Origin: Bacillota bacterium | GTDB taxonomy: Bacteria; Bacillota; Clostridia; Acetivibrionales; DTU013 | Reading direction: 5' to 3' | Assembly: GCA_023409735.1 (NCBI GenBank) | Contig: JAEYRB010000007.1 | Coordinates: 1 to 64,000 of the forward strand | DNA length: 64,000 nt | Shown: positions 16,173 through 23,873 of the stretch, piece after piece | Layout: each line of letters begins with the position of its first letter | Numbering within the stretch: the first letter of the stretch is position 1 | Notes under the pieces: model-generated | Told to the model about the DNA's origin: nothing | Database searches by the model: none | The model's input: the letters and a program-made list of their open reading frames with translations, nothing else | Made by a program: the position numbers and the translations under genes

Positions 16173-17963
16173 ATGGTAGAGAATAAAAAGCTGCAACAGT
16201 GGGTAAAAGAAATGGCAGATATGTGCCAGCCCGATAAGATTTATTGGTGTGACGGTTCGCAGGAAGAATATGACCGCTTATTAAATGAGATGGTTGAAAG
16301 CGGTATGGCTATACGTTTGAATCAAGAAAAGCGTCCAGGCTGCTATCTGTTCCATAGCGATCCATCAGATGTAGCACGTGTTGAGAACAGGACATTTATC
16401 GCATCAAAAAATAAGGAAGATGCAGGTCCAACTAATAACTGGATCGATCCTGAGGAGCTCAAAACTACAATGAAGGGTTTGTATACTGGCTGCATGAAGG
16501 GCAGAACAATGTATGTAATTCCTTTCTCAATGGGCCCTATCGGTTCACCTATTTCAAAGATAGGTATTGAACTGACAGACAGCGCTTACGTTGTATGCAA
16601 CATGCGCATAATGACCCGTATTGGTACGGCTGTCCTGGAGGCACTTGGCGACGATGATTTTGTTAAATGCCTGCATTCTGTTGGTAAGCCGCTTGCAGAG
16701 GGAGAAAAGGATTCTTCATGGCCTTGTGCTCCAATTGAACAGAAATACATCAGCCATTTCCCTGACGAAAGAACAATATGGTCCTATGGATCAGGCTACG
16801 GTGGAAATGCCCTTCTTGGAAAGAAGTGCTTTGCACTTCGTATAGCTTCAGTTCAGGCTCGTGACGAAGGCTGGATGGCTGAACATATGCTCATACTTCG
16901 TATTACTGATCCTAAGGGAAATTCAAAATATATTACAGGCGCATTCCCAAGCGCATGCGGAAAAACAAACCTGGCTATGCTTATTCCAACAATACCCGGT
17001 TGGAAGGTTGAGACCATCGGTGATGATATAGCATGGATGAAGTTCGGCGAGGACGGCCGTCTGTATGCTATTAATCCTGAAGCAGGCTTCTTCGGAGTTG
17101 CTCCGGGTACTTCACTTGATTCTAATCCTAACGCTATGCATAGCTGTGAGAAGAATACAATATTCACAAACGTAGCATTAACTGATGATGGAGACGTTTG
17201 GTGGGAAGGCATAGGCACTCCTGCTCCAGCTCACCTTATCGATTGGAAGGGCAATGACTGGACTCCTGATTCCAAAGAACCGGCAGCTCATCCAAATGCT
17301 CGTTTCACAGCACCGGCAAAACAGTGTCCTGTTATAGCTCCCGAATGGGAAGATCCTAAGGGTGTGCCAATATCTGCATTCCTTGTAGGCGGACGCCGTC
17401 CAAGCACTGTACCTCTGGTACATGAAAGCTTCGATTGGGATCACGGTGTATTCATGGGCTCAATCATGGGTTCAGAAATTACAGCAGCATCTATAGATAA
17501 GAACATTGGTAAGGTTCGCCGCGATCCGTTCGCTATGCTTCCGTTCATGGGCTACCATGTTGGTGACTATCTGAAGCATTGGCTTGATATCGGAAAGATG
17601 ACTTCACCTGACAAACTGCCTAAGATATTCTACGTTAATTGGTTCCGTAAGGATTCAGACGGAAAATGGCTGTGGCCGGGCTTTGGTGAAAACAGCCGCG
17701 TTCTCAAGTGGATCTGCGAGAGAGTTTCCGGTGAAGGCAAAGCAGTTAAGACCCCAATCGGATATATGCCTACAGATGATGCTATTGACACTGAGGGTCT
17801 CGATGTCAGCAAGGATGATATGGATGAACTCCTTAAGATCAATAAGGATGAATGGCTTAAGGAAGTTGAGTCAATCAAGGAGCATTACGCTAATTATGGC
17901 GAAAAGATGCCTAAGGAATTATATGATCAGTTAGCTGCACTCGAGAAGAGGCTCAAGGACTAG
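16173..17963 (+). CDS. pckG: Phosphoenolpyruvate carboxykinase (GTP)
   Basis: The 596-residue enzyme interconverts oxaloacetate plus GTP with PEP, CO2 and GDP. The GTP-class signature is clear: GAFPSACGKTNLAML near residue 255, containing the reactive Cys and P-loop, then the metal-binding segment TIGDDIAWMKF, INPEAGFFGVAPGTS, and the guanine-binding region FYVNWFRKDSDGKWLWPGFG near 485. Length matches the family. The ATG at 16173 follows AAAGGAG; the frame extends to a TTG at 16155 that lies inside the ribosome site region. Bacillus uses the ATP type, so the GTP type fits clostridia that route PEP through oxaloacetate. A strong hairpin follows the gene. Confidence 0.96.
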   Translation: MVENKKLQQWVKEMADMCQPDKIYWCDGSQEEYDRLLNEMVESGMAIRLNQEKRPGCYLFHSDPSDVARVENRTFIASKNKEDAGPTNNWIDPEELKTTMKGLYTGCMKGRTMYVIPFSMGPIGSPISKIGIELTDSAYVVCNMRIMTRIGTAVLEALGDDDFVKCLHSVGKPLAEGEKDSSWPCAPIEQKYISHFPDERTIWSYGSGYGGNALLGKKCFALRIASVQARDEGWMAEHMLILRITDPKGNSKYITGAFPSACGKTNLAMLIPTIPGWKVETIGDDIAWMKFGEDGRLYAINPEAGFFGVAPGTSLDSNPNAMHSCEKNTIFTNVALTDDGDVWWEGIGTPAPAHLIDWKGNDWTPDSKEPAAHPNARFTAPAKQCPVIAPEWEDPKGVPISAFLVGGRRPSTVPLVHESFDWDHGVFMGSIMGSEITAASIDKNIGKVRRDPFAMLPFMGYHVGDYLKHWLDIGKMTSPDKLPKIFYVNWFRKDSDGKWLWPGFGENSRVLKWICERVSGEGKAVKTPIGYMPTDDAIDTEGLDVSKDDMDELLKINKDEWLKEVESIKEHYANYGEKMPKELYDQLAALEKRLKD

Positions 17964-17983
17964 TATAAGGCAAGGGTACACTA

Positions 17984-18013
17984 AAGGCACTATCCCGCAA
18001 AGGATAGTGCCTT
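17984..18013 (+). terminator. Terminator hairpin after pckG
   Basis: AAGGCACTATCC and GGATAGTGCCTT form a perfect 12-pair stem with loop CGCAAA. The following ATTTAGTTATA is only moderately T-rich. Confidence 0.8.
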
Positions 18014-18084
18014 ATTTAGTTATATTAAAAGTCATTAAACCGCTATTAGAATATTTACTCAGTTATTCGTTACTATATCCAATT

Positions 18085-18243
18085 TTGACTGGCTTTCTAC
18101 TGTACTGCCTATTACGTTTGGCTAACTATCCGCCTTGTGCTGCATTGCTTATTATATCTGACGCAATATCGGCTTTGTGCTGCATTTCTTATCACGTTAC
18201 CGTTTAATGCACCTTCGGCCTTGCACTACTTTGCTATCATGTT
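18085..18243. repeat. Degenerate 40-45-bp tandem repeat running out of the rsmA 3' end
   Basis: Three clear units start at about 18131, 18171 and 18216 with GCCTTGTGCTGCATT, GCTTTGTGCTGCATT and GCCTTGCACTACTTT. Each is followed by a CTTAT/CTATCA-type word. A weaker fourth unit lies near 18090. The unit at 18216 contains the last codons and stop of rsmA on the minus strand, so the array appears to have grown from the gene tail. Confidence 0.65.
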
Positions 18244-19095
18244 TGACAGCTCAGCAAATTGTTCTATAGAGAGCGTTTCGCCCCTTTGGTTCTCGCCTAT
18301 GCCAATTTTAACAAGTAGCTCCTTAAGCTGTTCTTTGCTTAGGTTAAATGCACCTGCATTAAACATGGCATTAATAAGCGTTTTTCTTCTTTGTGCAAAG
18401 GCAGCCCTTACCACTTTGAAGAAAAGCGCCTGGTCCTTAAGAGTAACCGGAGCAGTCTTGTGGATATCAAGTCTTACAACCGTTGAAACAACACCCGGCT
18501 GTGGTATAAAGCAGTGAGGCGGCACATCTGTGACAACAGATGGCTTTGAGTAATACTGTACTGCTACAGATAATGCTCCATAATCCTTTCCTCCGGGCTT
18601 TGCCATCATTCTATCAGCAACTTCCTTTTGAATCATAAACACCATGGTTTCAGCCTCTATTTTGCTTTCAAGGAGCATCATAATAACAGGTGTGGTTATG
18701 TAATATGGTAAATTTGCAACGATTTTCAGAGGCATTGGCCCACTGCTATCATCATGCAAAAGTTTACGTGCATCTGATATTGTTTCTTCAATATTCAGCT
18801 TCATGATGTCTTCATTTATAATTTTTACGTTTGTATATGTCTTTAAATTTTCTTTCACTGCCGGGATCAGATGTTTATCTATCTCTACAGCTACCACCAT
18901 TGCTGCAGTCTTAGCCAGCTCCGAGGTAAGGCTTCCCAGACCCGGGCCTATTTCCAGAACAATATCTCCATTTGTAAGTTGTGCAGCATTTGCAATTTCT
19001 TTAAGAACACCGCCATCGTTCAGGAAATTCTGCCCCAATGATTTTGTCGGGCGCAGATTGAATTTTTTTAGTGTGCTTCTGGTGTCGATATTCAT
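18226..19095 (-). CDS. rsmA: 16S rRNA dimethyladenosine transferase
   Basis: The 289-residue KsgA enzyme dimethylates two adjacent adenines near the 3' end of 16S rRNA. It shows RPTKSLGQNFLND at the N-terminus, the SAM motif VLEIGPGLGSLTSELA near residue 50, the catalytic NLPYYITTPVIM near 130, and the C-terminal helical domain with FAQRRKTLINAM. The ATG at 19095 follows GGAG at good spacing; an upstream TTG would overlap that site. It is downstream of the YabE-like gene as in Bacillus, but the ribonuclease M5 gene (rnmV) usually found between them is absent here. Confidence 0.96.
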   Translation of the reverse strand: MNIDTRSTLKKFNLRPTKSLGQNFLNDGGVLKEIANAAQLTNGDIVLEIGPGLGSLTSELAKTAAMVVAVEIDKHLIPAVKENLKTYTNVKIINEDIMKLNIEETISDARKLLHDDSSGPMPLKIVANLPYYITTPVIMMLLESKIEAETMVFMIQKEVADRMMAKPGGKDYGALSVAVQYYSKPSVVTDVPPHCFIPQPGVVSTVVRLDIHKTAPVTLKDQALFFKVVRAAFAQRRKTLINAMFNAGAFNLSKEQLKELLVKIGIGENQRGETLSIEQFAELSNMIAK

Positions 19096-19121
19096 AATAA
19101 TCTCCAAACTTCCCCATTAAT

Positions 19122-19186
19122 AAAAGTCTCCAGGGTATCGAGCCCCCTCGTCTTTTTGCTGTAGCCCTTCGGTCAACGCCATAGAT
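19122..19186. repeat. Dispersed repeat family B, copy 2
   Basis: Reads AAAAGTCTCCAGGGTATCG, then AGCCCCCTCGTCTTTTTGCT, then GTAGCCCTTCGGTCAACGCC. It lies between the YabE-like gene and rsmA, within about 30 bases of the rsmA start, in the place where rnmV would be expected. Confidence 0.85.
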
Positions 19187-19267
19187 TAAAAATTAACCGG
19201 GATCGGCAATCCCGGCTCAATATTAGTCCCCTATTACATGTAATTTTTATGAGCTTGCAAGAAATCT

Positions 19268-20413
19268 TTACTTGTTCAGTATGTATACCCTGACCTTTTT
19301 GACTCCAAATTTATCTACATAATCTTGACTGTCATAATACAGGTCAATCTTATTCCCCTTAATAGCACCACCCACATCTGCGGCTACTGCATATCCATAA
19401 TCCGGGGTCTTTCCTACAAACTCTACATAAACTCTCGTTCCAAGCGGTATTACCTTCGGATCCACCGCGATAATACCTTTCTTTACCCTTGCGCCTGTTG
19501 CTGTTATTCCAAATAACGGATGTCCGGGATGCTTTCCGGTGTCCTTAAAGGATGCGGTGTAAGCAGTGGCTTTCATATCCATCACCTTGGAATATCGGAC
19601 AGTGTCGCCTCTGGCAGTCCTATAGTTTAAAATGGTGCCATATTCCATTACCATTGCGACAGGATTCTTTATAATAGCTTCACTGAGTAATTCTCGTGAT
19701 ACCTCTGTTCCATTTTCCGTCACTACCTTGTATTTCTTTTCTAATACACCCTCCTGACCATGCTGTACAACTCTCTCTGTACCTTTATCAAGGCTCTTGT
19801 TAGCTTGTCTTTGCACATCATAGGGTATCTCTTCTTCTTCGCTTACGACACTTTCATTAACGCGAACAACGTTGATAGACATATTCTCATTAACCTTATC
19901 CTCTAAAGCAGCTCCTTCCAGCCTGTCGAGGGTGCCGAGCTTTATGGAGCCATCCTTGATCAACTCGCCTACGGTATCCCTGTAGGTCATAACCTCGGTC
20001 TTGCTCCCATCAGCTGTAATGTAAACAGGTACAGCTCTTTTAATATATATTTCATTTAATTTTGTCCTTTGTAAGCTGGTTTCCAGTGGAATACTGACAT
20101 AATCACAGGTTGCAACATCAATATTGTTCTGGTCCAGCACTTTTGCAAAGGTATTTTTCATAGTCCTACAGGTTGTTTTTACCCCGTTGTCATAGATAAC
20201 TACATCCTTTTCAAGATAGGCAAACGCAGCTATACCTGCGCCTGATGAAATTGCTATTGCTAGCACTACAATTAACAATTCCTTTCTGCATGAAAAAAAC
20301 CTTTTAATATTTTTAGCAAGTGGTAATAGCATAAACCCTCCTGTTAAAATATTAATAAGGGACTGTGGGAACATTTTATTCCTATTTGCTAATTTTGTCA
20401 AATTCATTGCCAT
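19268..20413 (-). CDS. yabE: YabE-like cell wall protein with G5 and 3D domains
   Basis: The 381-residue protein is a secreted or membrane-anchored wall hydrolase of the YabE/Rpf-like type. A membrane segment lies at about residues 44-62. Two ubiquitin-like DUF348 repeats follow (VVIYDNGVKTTCRTMKNTFA and the KTEVMTYRDTVGELI region). A G5 domain runs at about 180-260 (EEEIPYDVQRQANKSLDKGT). The C-terminal 3D domain has the three catalytic Asp residues in MKATAYTASFKD, GIIAVDPKVIPLGTRVYVE and KGNKIDLYYDS. The 3D domain resembles lytic transglycosylases. The ATG at 20413 lies near AAAGGAG; an ATG six bases later is possible. Its place between tatD-side genes and rsmA matches Bacillus. Confidence 0.9.
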   Translation of the reverse strand: MAMNLTKLANRNKMFPQSLINILTGGFMLLPLAKNIKRFFSCRKELLIVVLAIAISSGAGIAAFAYLEKDVVIYDNGVKTTCRTMKNTFAKVLDQNNIDVATCDYVSIPLETSLQRTKLNEIYIKRAVPVYITADGSKTEVMTYRDTVGELIKDGSIKLGTLDRLEGAALEDKVNENMSINVVRVNESVVSEEEEIPYDVQRQANKSLDKGTERVVQHGQEGVLEKKYKVVTENGTEVSRELLSEAIIKNPVAMVMEYGTILNYRTARGDTVRYSKVMDMKATAYTASFKDTGKHPGHPLFGITATGARVKKGIIAVDPKVIPLGTRVYVEFVGKTPDYGYAVAADVGGAIKGNKIDLYYDSQDYVDKFGVKKVRVYILNK

Positions 20414-20561
20414 AATACTCCTTTTGTTAATAATTATTCTCATTCAAGGTAGTATTATACATATATTTTTATTGCCAGCTTGATCAATGAAGATAAGTAA
20501 AAACAAATATAGGGAGCCGCGCTATCTGCAAGCCCCCTTATAAAATAGGTTCCAGTGATCT

Positions 20562-21047
20562 TTACATACCACTCATAGGGTTGAATTGACTCATAAAAGG
20601 CATAGATCCCATATTGGGCATATTACCCATGCTCGGCATAGATCCCATATTAGGCATACTACCCATATTTGGCATAGTACCCATATTTGGCATAGTACCA
20701 AGCATACCATTTGCGCCCGCCGCTGGAAGAGAATTATTAGCGACAGCAGGGCTTATACCACTATACATCATGTTATTCATTGTACCAGCGCCCATTACAT
20801 TTTGCCCATACATCATAGGGCACTGCATGTTCATCAGGTATGGACAACACATCATAGGCACCATCATTGGCGCTGCAGTCATTGCTGGCATAGTTTCCAT
20901 ATTAGGTTGAACAGGCATCATATTAGGATTGGCTTGAATAGGCATTGTATTAGGGTTAGCCTGCATTTGCTGCATAGCTCCTGCTTGCTGCGTGTTTGTA
21001 AACTGTTCGCTGTTTACTTTTTCCTTCATTTTGATATCATCTCTCAT
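20562..21047 (-). CDS. Met/Pro/Asn-rich repeat protein, possible spore coat protein
   Basis: The 161-residue protein is extremely rich in Met, Pro, Asn and Gly. The N-terminus is charged (MRDDIKMKEKVNSEQ). The middle holds APMMVPMMCCPYLMNMQCP, with three Cys. The C-terminal 45 residues are hexapeptides such as GTMPNM and GSMPNM. No catalytic motif, membrane helix or signal peptide is present. Low-complexity, Met-rich cytoplasmic proteins of this kind are often spore coat components in clostridia, which is only an analogy. The ATG at 21047 is nine bases from GGAGG; the ATG at 21053 is too close to it. Confidence 0.7.
   Translation of the reverse strand: MRDDIKMKEKVNSEQFTNTQQAGAMQQMQANPNTMPIQANPNMMPVQPNMETMPAMTAAPMMVPMMCCPYLMNMQCPMMYGQNVMGAGTMNNMMYSGISPAVANNSLPAAGANGMLGTMPNMGTMPNMGSMPNMGSMPSMGNMPNMGSMPFMSQFNPMSGM
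20600..20705 (-). repeat. 18-bp coding repeats in the Met-rich gene
   Basis: Six or seven units approximate CCCATATTTGGCATAGTA on the plus strand and encode N-M-G-S/T-M-P. Adjacent units are nearly the same, and two are exact copies of each other. Confidence 0.85.
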
Positions 21048-21126
21048 ATACATATTCCTCCGGTATTCCTTTAGTACAGTATATGATTTATGACATAATT
21101 GGTGAATTATTTCTTATGTTACTCCT

Positions 21127-21828
21127 TCAATACCTGCTCATATTTTGTATTATGAGCTCATCTCTAATATCAGAGTAGCCTATTTTTACATAAACTAAAT
21201 TTTCGCCCTCATTAAACCAGCTAAATGAGTTGTCTGACTTTTCCGAAAGCTTGATTGCAAGCCTGGCTGCAAGGTATATCTCACCGTTTTCCAATCCTCT
21301 CTGATTATCAAGCTTCACTTCGAGGACTTCAATTTTGGGGGCAGCGTTCTTCATTGCTTGCGTATACTCATCGATGTTGGTGGTCCTGTTCTTAATAAGG
21401 ACTCCAGCAAACTCCAGTTCATACGCCTTTGCATAATCTTCCTGATTTAAGGCCGCCACATAATCCGCAAATGGTTTTGATATCGCTTCAGTATTCAGGA
21501 ACTGCTTTATATTATTAACAAAATCAGTCCTGTTAATCAGCTCCTCACGCACTCCATCCTTCTCTGCATTTGCCGAGTCCACAGCCTTGTTCAGCCTCTC
21601 ATTTTCCTTCTTTATTTGGTCGAGCTCATTAAGCAGAGTTCTGTTCTCCTCCTCAAGGGAGCTGATTTCCCTTTTTTGAGCGCTGATATTGGAACTATTG
21701 CTGGCACTCACATTTTCAAGATTCTTTATGGCCTGCTCCTTGCTTTCTCTATCCAGTAGAAGATAATTAAAGCCAATCAGCAACGCGGTAAGAAGAACAA
21801 AAACCATTACAAGGGTCAGTTTTTTCAT
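21127..21828 (-). CDS. Membrane-anchored coiled-coil protein of unknown function
   Basis: I do not recognise this 233-residue protein. It has one membrane segment at residues 4-24, a coiled coil at about 28-95 (SSLEEENRTLLNELDQIKKE), and a C-terminal globular domain of about 120 residues (KPFADYVAALNQEDYAKAYE). The C-terminal part resembles the NTF2-like or DUF4878-type fold seen in exported Firmicutes proteins, a guess based on the F-A-D-Y-V-A-x-L-N spacing. It sits 42 bases downstream of tatD in the same direction and is probably co-transcribed. Confidence 0.65.
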   Translation of the reverse strand: MKKLTLVMVFVLLTALLIGFNYLLLDRESKEQAIKNLENVSASNSSNISAQKREISSLEEENRTLLNELDQIKKENERLNKAVDSANAEKDGVREELINRTDFVNNIKQFLNTEAISKPFADYVAALNQEDYAKAYELEFAGVLIKNRTTNIDEYTQAMKNAAPKIEVLEVKLDNQRGLENGEIYLAARLAIKLSEKSDNSFSWFNEGENLVYVKIGYSDIRDELIIQNMSRY

Positions 21829-21870
21829 AACACACCACCTTAATGACGGTAGAATACCGATACTATAAGC

Positions 21871-22638
21871 TTATTCTATTCTGAAAAGTCTCTTAGCATT
21901 TGATGTTGTGATCTGTTCAATATACTCAGTGGGTCTAGCCCTCAACTCCGCTATTTTTTTAGCTACCAGGCCTATATAAGCCGATTCATTTCTATGTCCT
22001 CTATGGGGCTCAGGTGTCATATACGGGCAATCCGTTTCTATAAGCAGCATATCGTCCGGAACATATTTTGCGACCTCCAAGAGCCTTTTGGCATTCTTAA
22101 ATGTGACAGCTCCGCCGATTGATATTAGTAAATTATTATTCATTGCTTCCCTTGCCATTTCAATACTTCCAGAAAAGCAATGGAGTACACCGCCGATTGA
22201 TTTTACATTTTCTTCCTTAACAATCGACATAATATCCTCATGTGAGTCCCTATCATGGATAATAACAGGCAGCTTCATACTCTTGGCTACCTCTATCTGC
22301 TTTTTAAACCATAGCTTCTGCACTTCCCGCGGGGTATTTTCATAATGATAATCGAGGCCTATCTCTCCAATAGCAACAACCTTTGAATAAGTGGCGAAAT
22401 CCGTTAAAGCTGATATTACATTATTATTCATATCAATTGTACCGTTAGGATGAACCCCGACAGAAGCATATATAAAATCATATTCCTGGGAAAGTGAAAC
22501 GCTTTCTACTGAAGAAGCAACATCAAATGATGCTGATATTATATATTCAACTCCGGCCTTTTTGGCACGATCTATAGACTCTTTACGATCTGAGTCAAAC
22601 TGTGAATCATTAAAATGCGCATGCGTATCAAACAGCAT
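21871..22638 (-). CDS. tatD: TatD-family metal-dependent deoxyribonuclease
   Basis: The 255-residue TIM-barrel hydrolase has all the family metal motifs: DTHAHFND at residues 4-11, the Glu of AIGEIGLDYHYEN near 93, HDRDSHEDI near 129, HCFSGS near 154, and ETDCPYMTPEPHRGHRNES near 203. Bacterial TatD enzymes act as 3'-5' exonucleases or DNA repair nucleases. The place downstream of metG and upstream of yabE is conserved in Firmicutes. AGAGGT precedes the ATG at 22638. Confidence 0.94.
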   Translation of the reverse strand: MLFDTHAHFNDSQFDSDRKESIDRAKKAGVEYIISASFDVASSVESVSLSQEYDFIYASVGVHPNGTIDMNNNVISALTDFATYSKVVAIGEIGLDYHYENTPREVQKLWFKKQIEVAKSMKLPVIIHDRDSHEDIMSIVKEENVKSIGGVLHCFSGSIEMAREAMNNNLLISIGGAVTFKNAKRLLEVAKYVPDDMLLIETDCPYMTPEPHRGHRNESAYIGLVAKKIAELRARPTEYIEQITTSNAKRLFRIE

Positions 22639-22736
22639 TTTTTACCTCTCGCATTCTGTATATTATTGATGTTACATATCATTATAACACTTTAGTTCAA
22701 AGAAAATTTACTCAAGCTTTGTAATATAATCAGGCC

Positions 22737-23669
22737 TTATAGCTCGAAAACTTCGCCATTATAATTTGTTACGATGACCTTGAAGCTATATTCCGGATAA
22801 CTATTTTTTTCCATAGGTGCTCCCGTTGTCGCATGAGGTATCTTGATCATATAGCTCCCCGTTTCTATTCCCTTTTCATCAACAAAAGTAGGACCATACT
22901 CAGCTTCCGGAACGTCTGACGATATATTAGTCTCGCCTGAGGCAATCATTACATTAATCCTATCTCTGGTCTTTGCATTAGCTATATTAAGGTCTGTTAC
23001 ATCCTTTGAAAATACCTCTTTGTCTTCCAAGAAGGCCTTAATTACAACACTTTTTATTTTTAAGGCTGCCTGACCGAAGGTCATGTTATTAATTACAACA
23101 GAATAATTAGTTCCTTCCGCTCCACTTTCTGTACCGTTCTCCATCATTCTTATTCTATTCTCATAGTCATTCTTCATATTGCCGGAATAAAAATCCGTAT
23201 TGAGTTTTTTTCGGCTTCTATCAGCTGATTCCTGATATACATTGAAGATATAATTATATTTATAGGGAAGTGTAAGCTCGCAAGTATAATTTAGGCCATT
23301 TTCAGATATGCACTCGATATCAGTTGCTTCTGTGTTGTTTTCATCAGTCGCATTAAGGTAAACTCTTGACCCGCTGTCCGCCTGTTTAAGTGTTAATTTA
23401 ACCAATGCTTTTATCGACTTGGTTTCAGTATCTATGCCCGTATAGGTTAGGCTAAAATCGGTAACCAAATTATTCTGCTGGTTTAAAAGCCACTCTACTC
23501 TGTCTGAAATAGAGTTGCTTAAATTGTTCATGTCAGACCTGGCTATTGAAATATCAGCTTTTAAAGCACTGATTTCTTCCTTAAATTTAACATTTTGGTA
23601 AAAAATCAGTATAGCAATAGCTACAATTCCAATAATAATAGTATTATACTTCCATCGGTATTCCTGCAT
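22737..23669 (-). CDS. Membrane-anchored extracytoplasmic protein of unknown function
   Basis: I do not recognise this 310-residue protein. A signal anchor lies at residues 8-25 (NTIIIGIVAIAILIFYQNV), then a short coiled coil to about 65, then a beta-rich domain of about 240 residues with many Thr, Asn and Ser (VRLTLKQADSGS-like strands). The topology is N-in, C-out. It is inserted between metG and tatD, which are adjacent in Bacillus. AGGTGGTAG lies upstream of the ATG at 23669. Confidence 0.65.
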   Translation of the reverse strand: MQEYRWKYNTIIIGIVAIAILIFYQNVKFKEEISALKADISIARSDMNNLSNSISDRVEWLLNQQNNLVTDFSLTYTGIDTETKSIKALVKLTLKQADSGSRVYLNATDENNTEATDIECISENGLNYTCELTLPYKYNYIFNVYQESADRSRKKLNTDFYSGNMKNDYENRIRMMENGTESGAEGTNYSVVINNMTFGQAALKIKSVVIKAFLEDKEVFSKDVTDLNIANAKTRDRINVMIASGETNISSDVPEAEYGPTFVDEKGIETGSYMIKIPHATTGAPMEKNSYPEYSFKVIVTNYNGEVFEL

Positions 23670-23873
23670 AAGCTACCACCTATTATTAATATTGGTCTTC
23701 TTCTCAATATAGATTATTCTCTACTACCATTGTACTGCCAGTAAAATCCAGCCGCACAAGAATATTATACATCGATAATACTCATTAGCAAGCATTAGTA
23801 TATAGCGTAATCACACTTTGGTTCAGGCTCAAAGTTATTTAAGGCATATTGCGTATGAATTGCCAGCCTGTAA

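Noticed and set aside
20586..21074. His/Arg-rich 162-residue frame opposite the Met-rich gene
   Set aside because: It mirrors the repeat-rich Met/Pro/Asn protein; the minus-strand gene has the better ribosome site and spacing.
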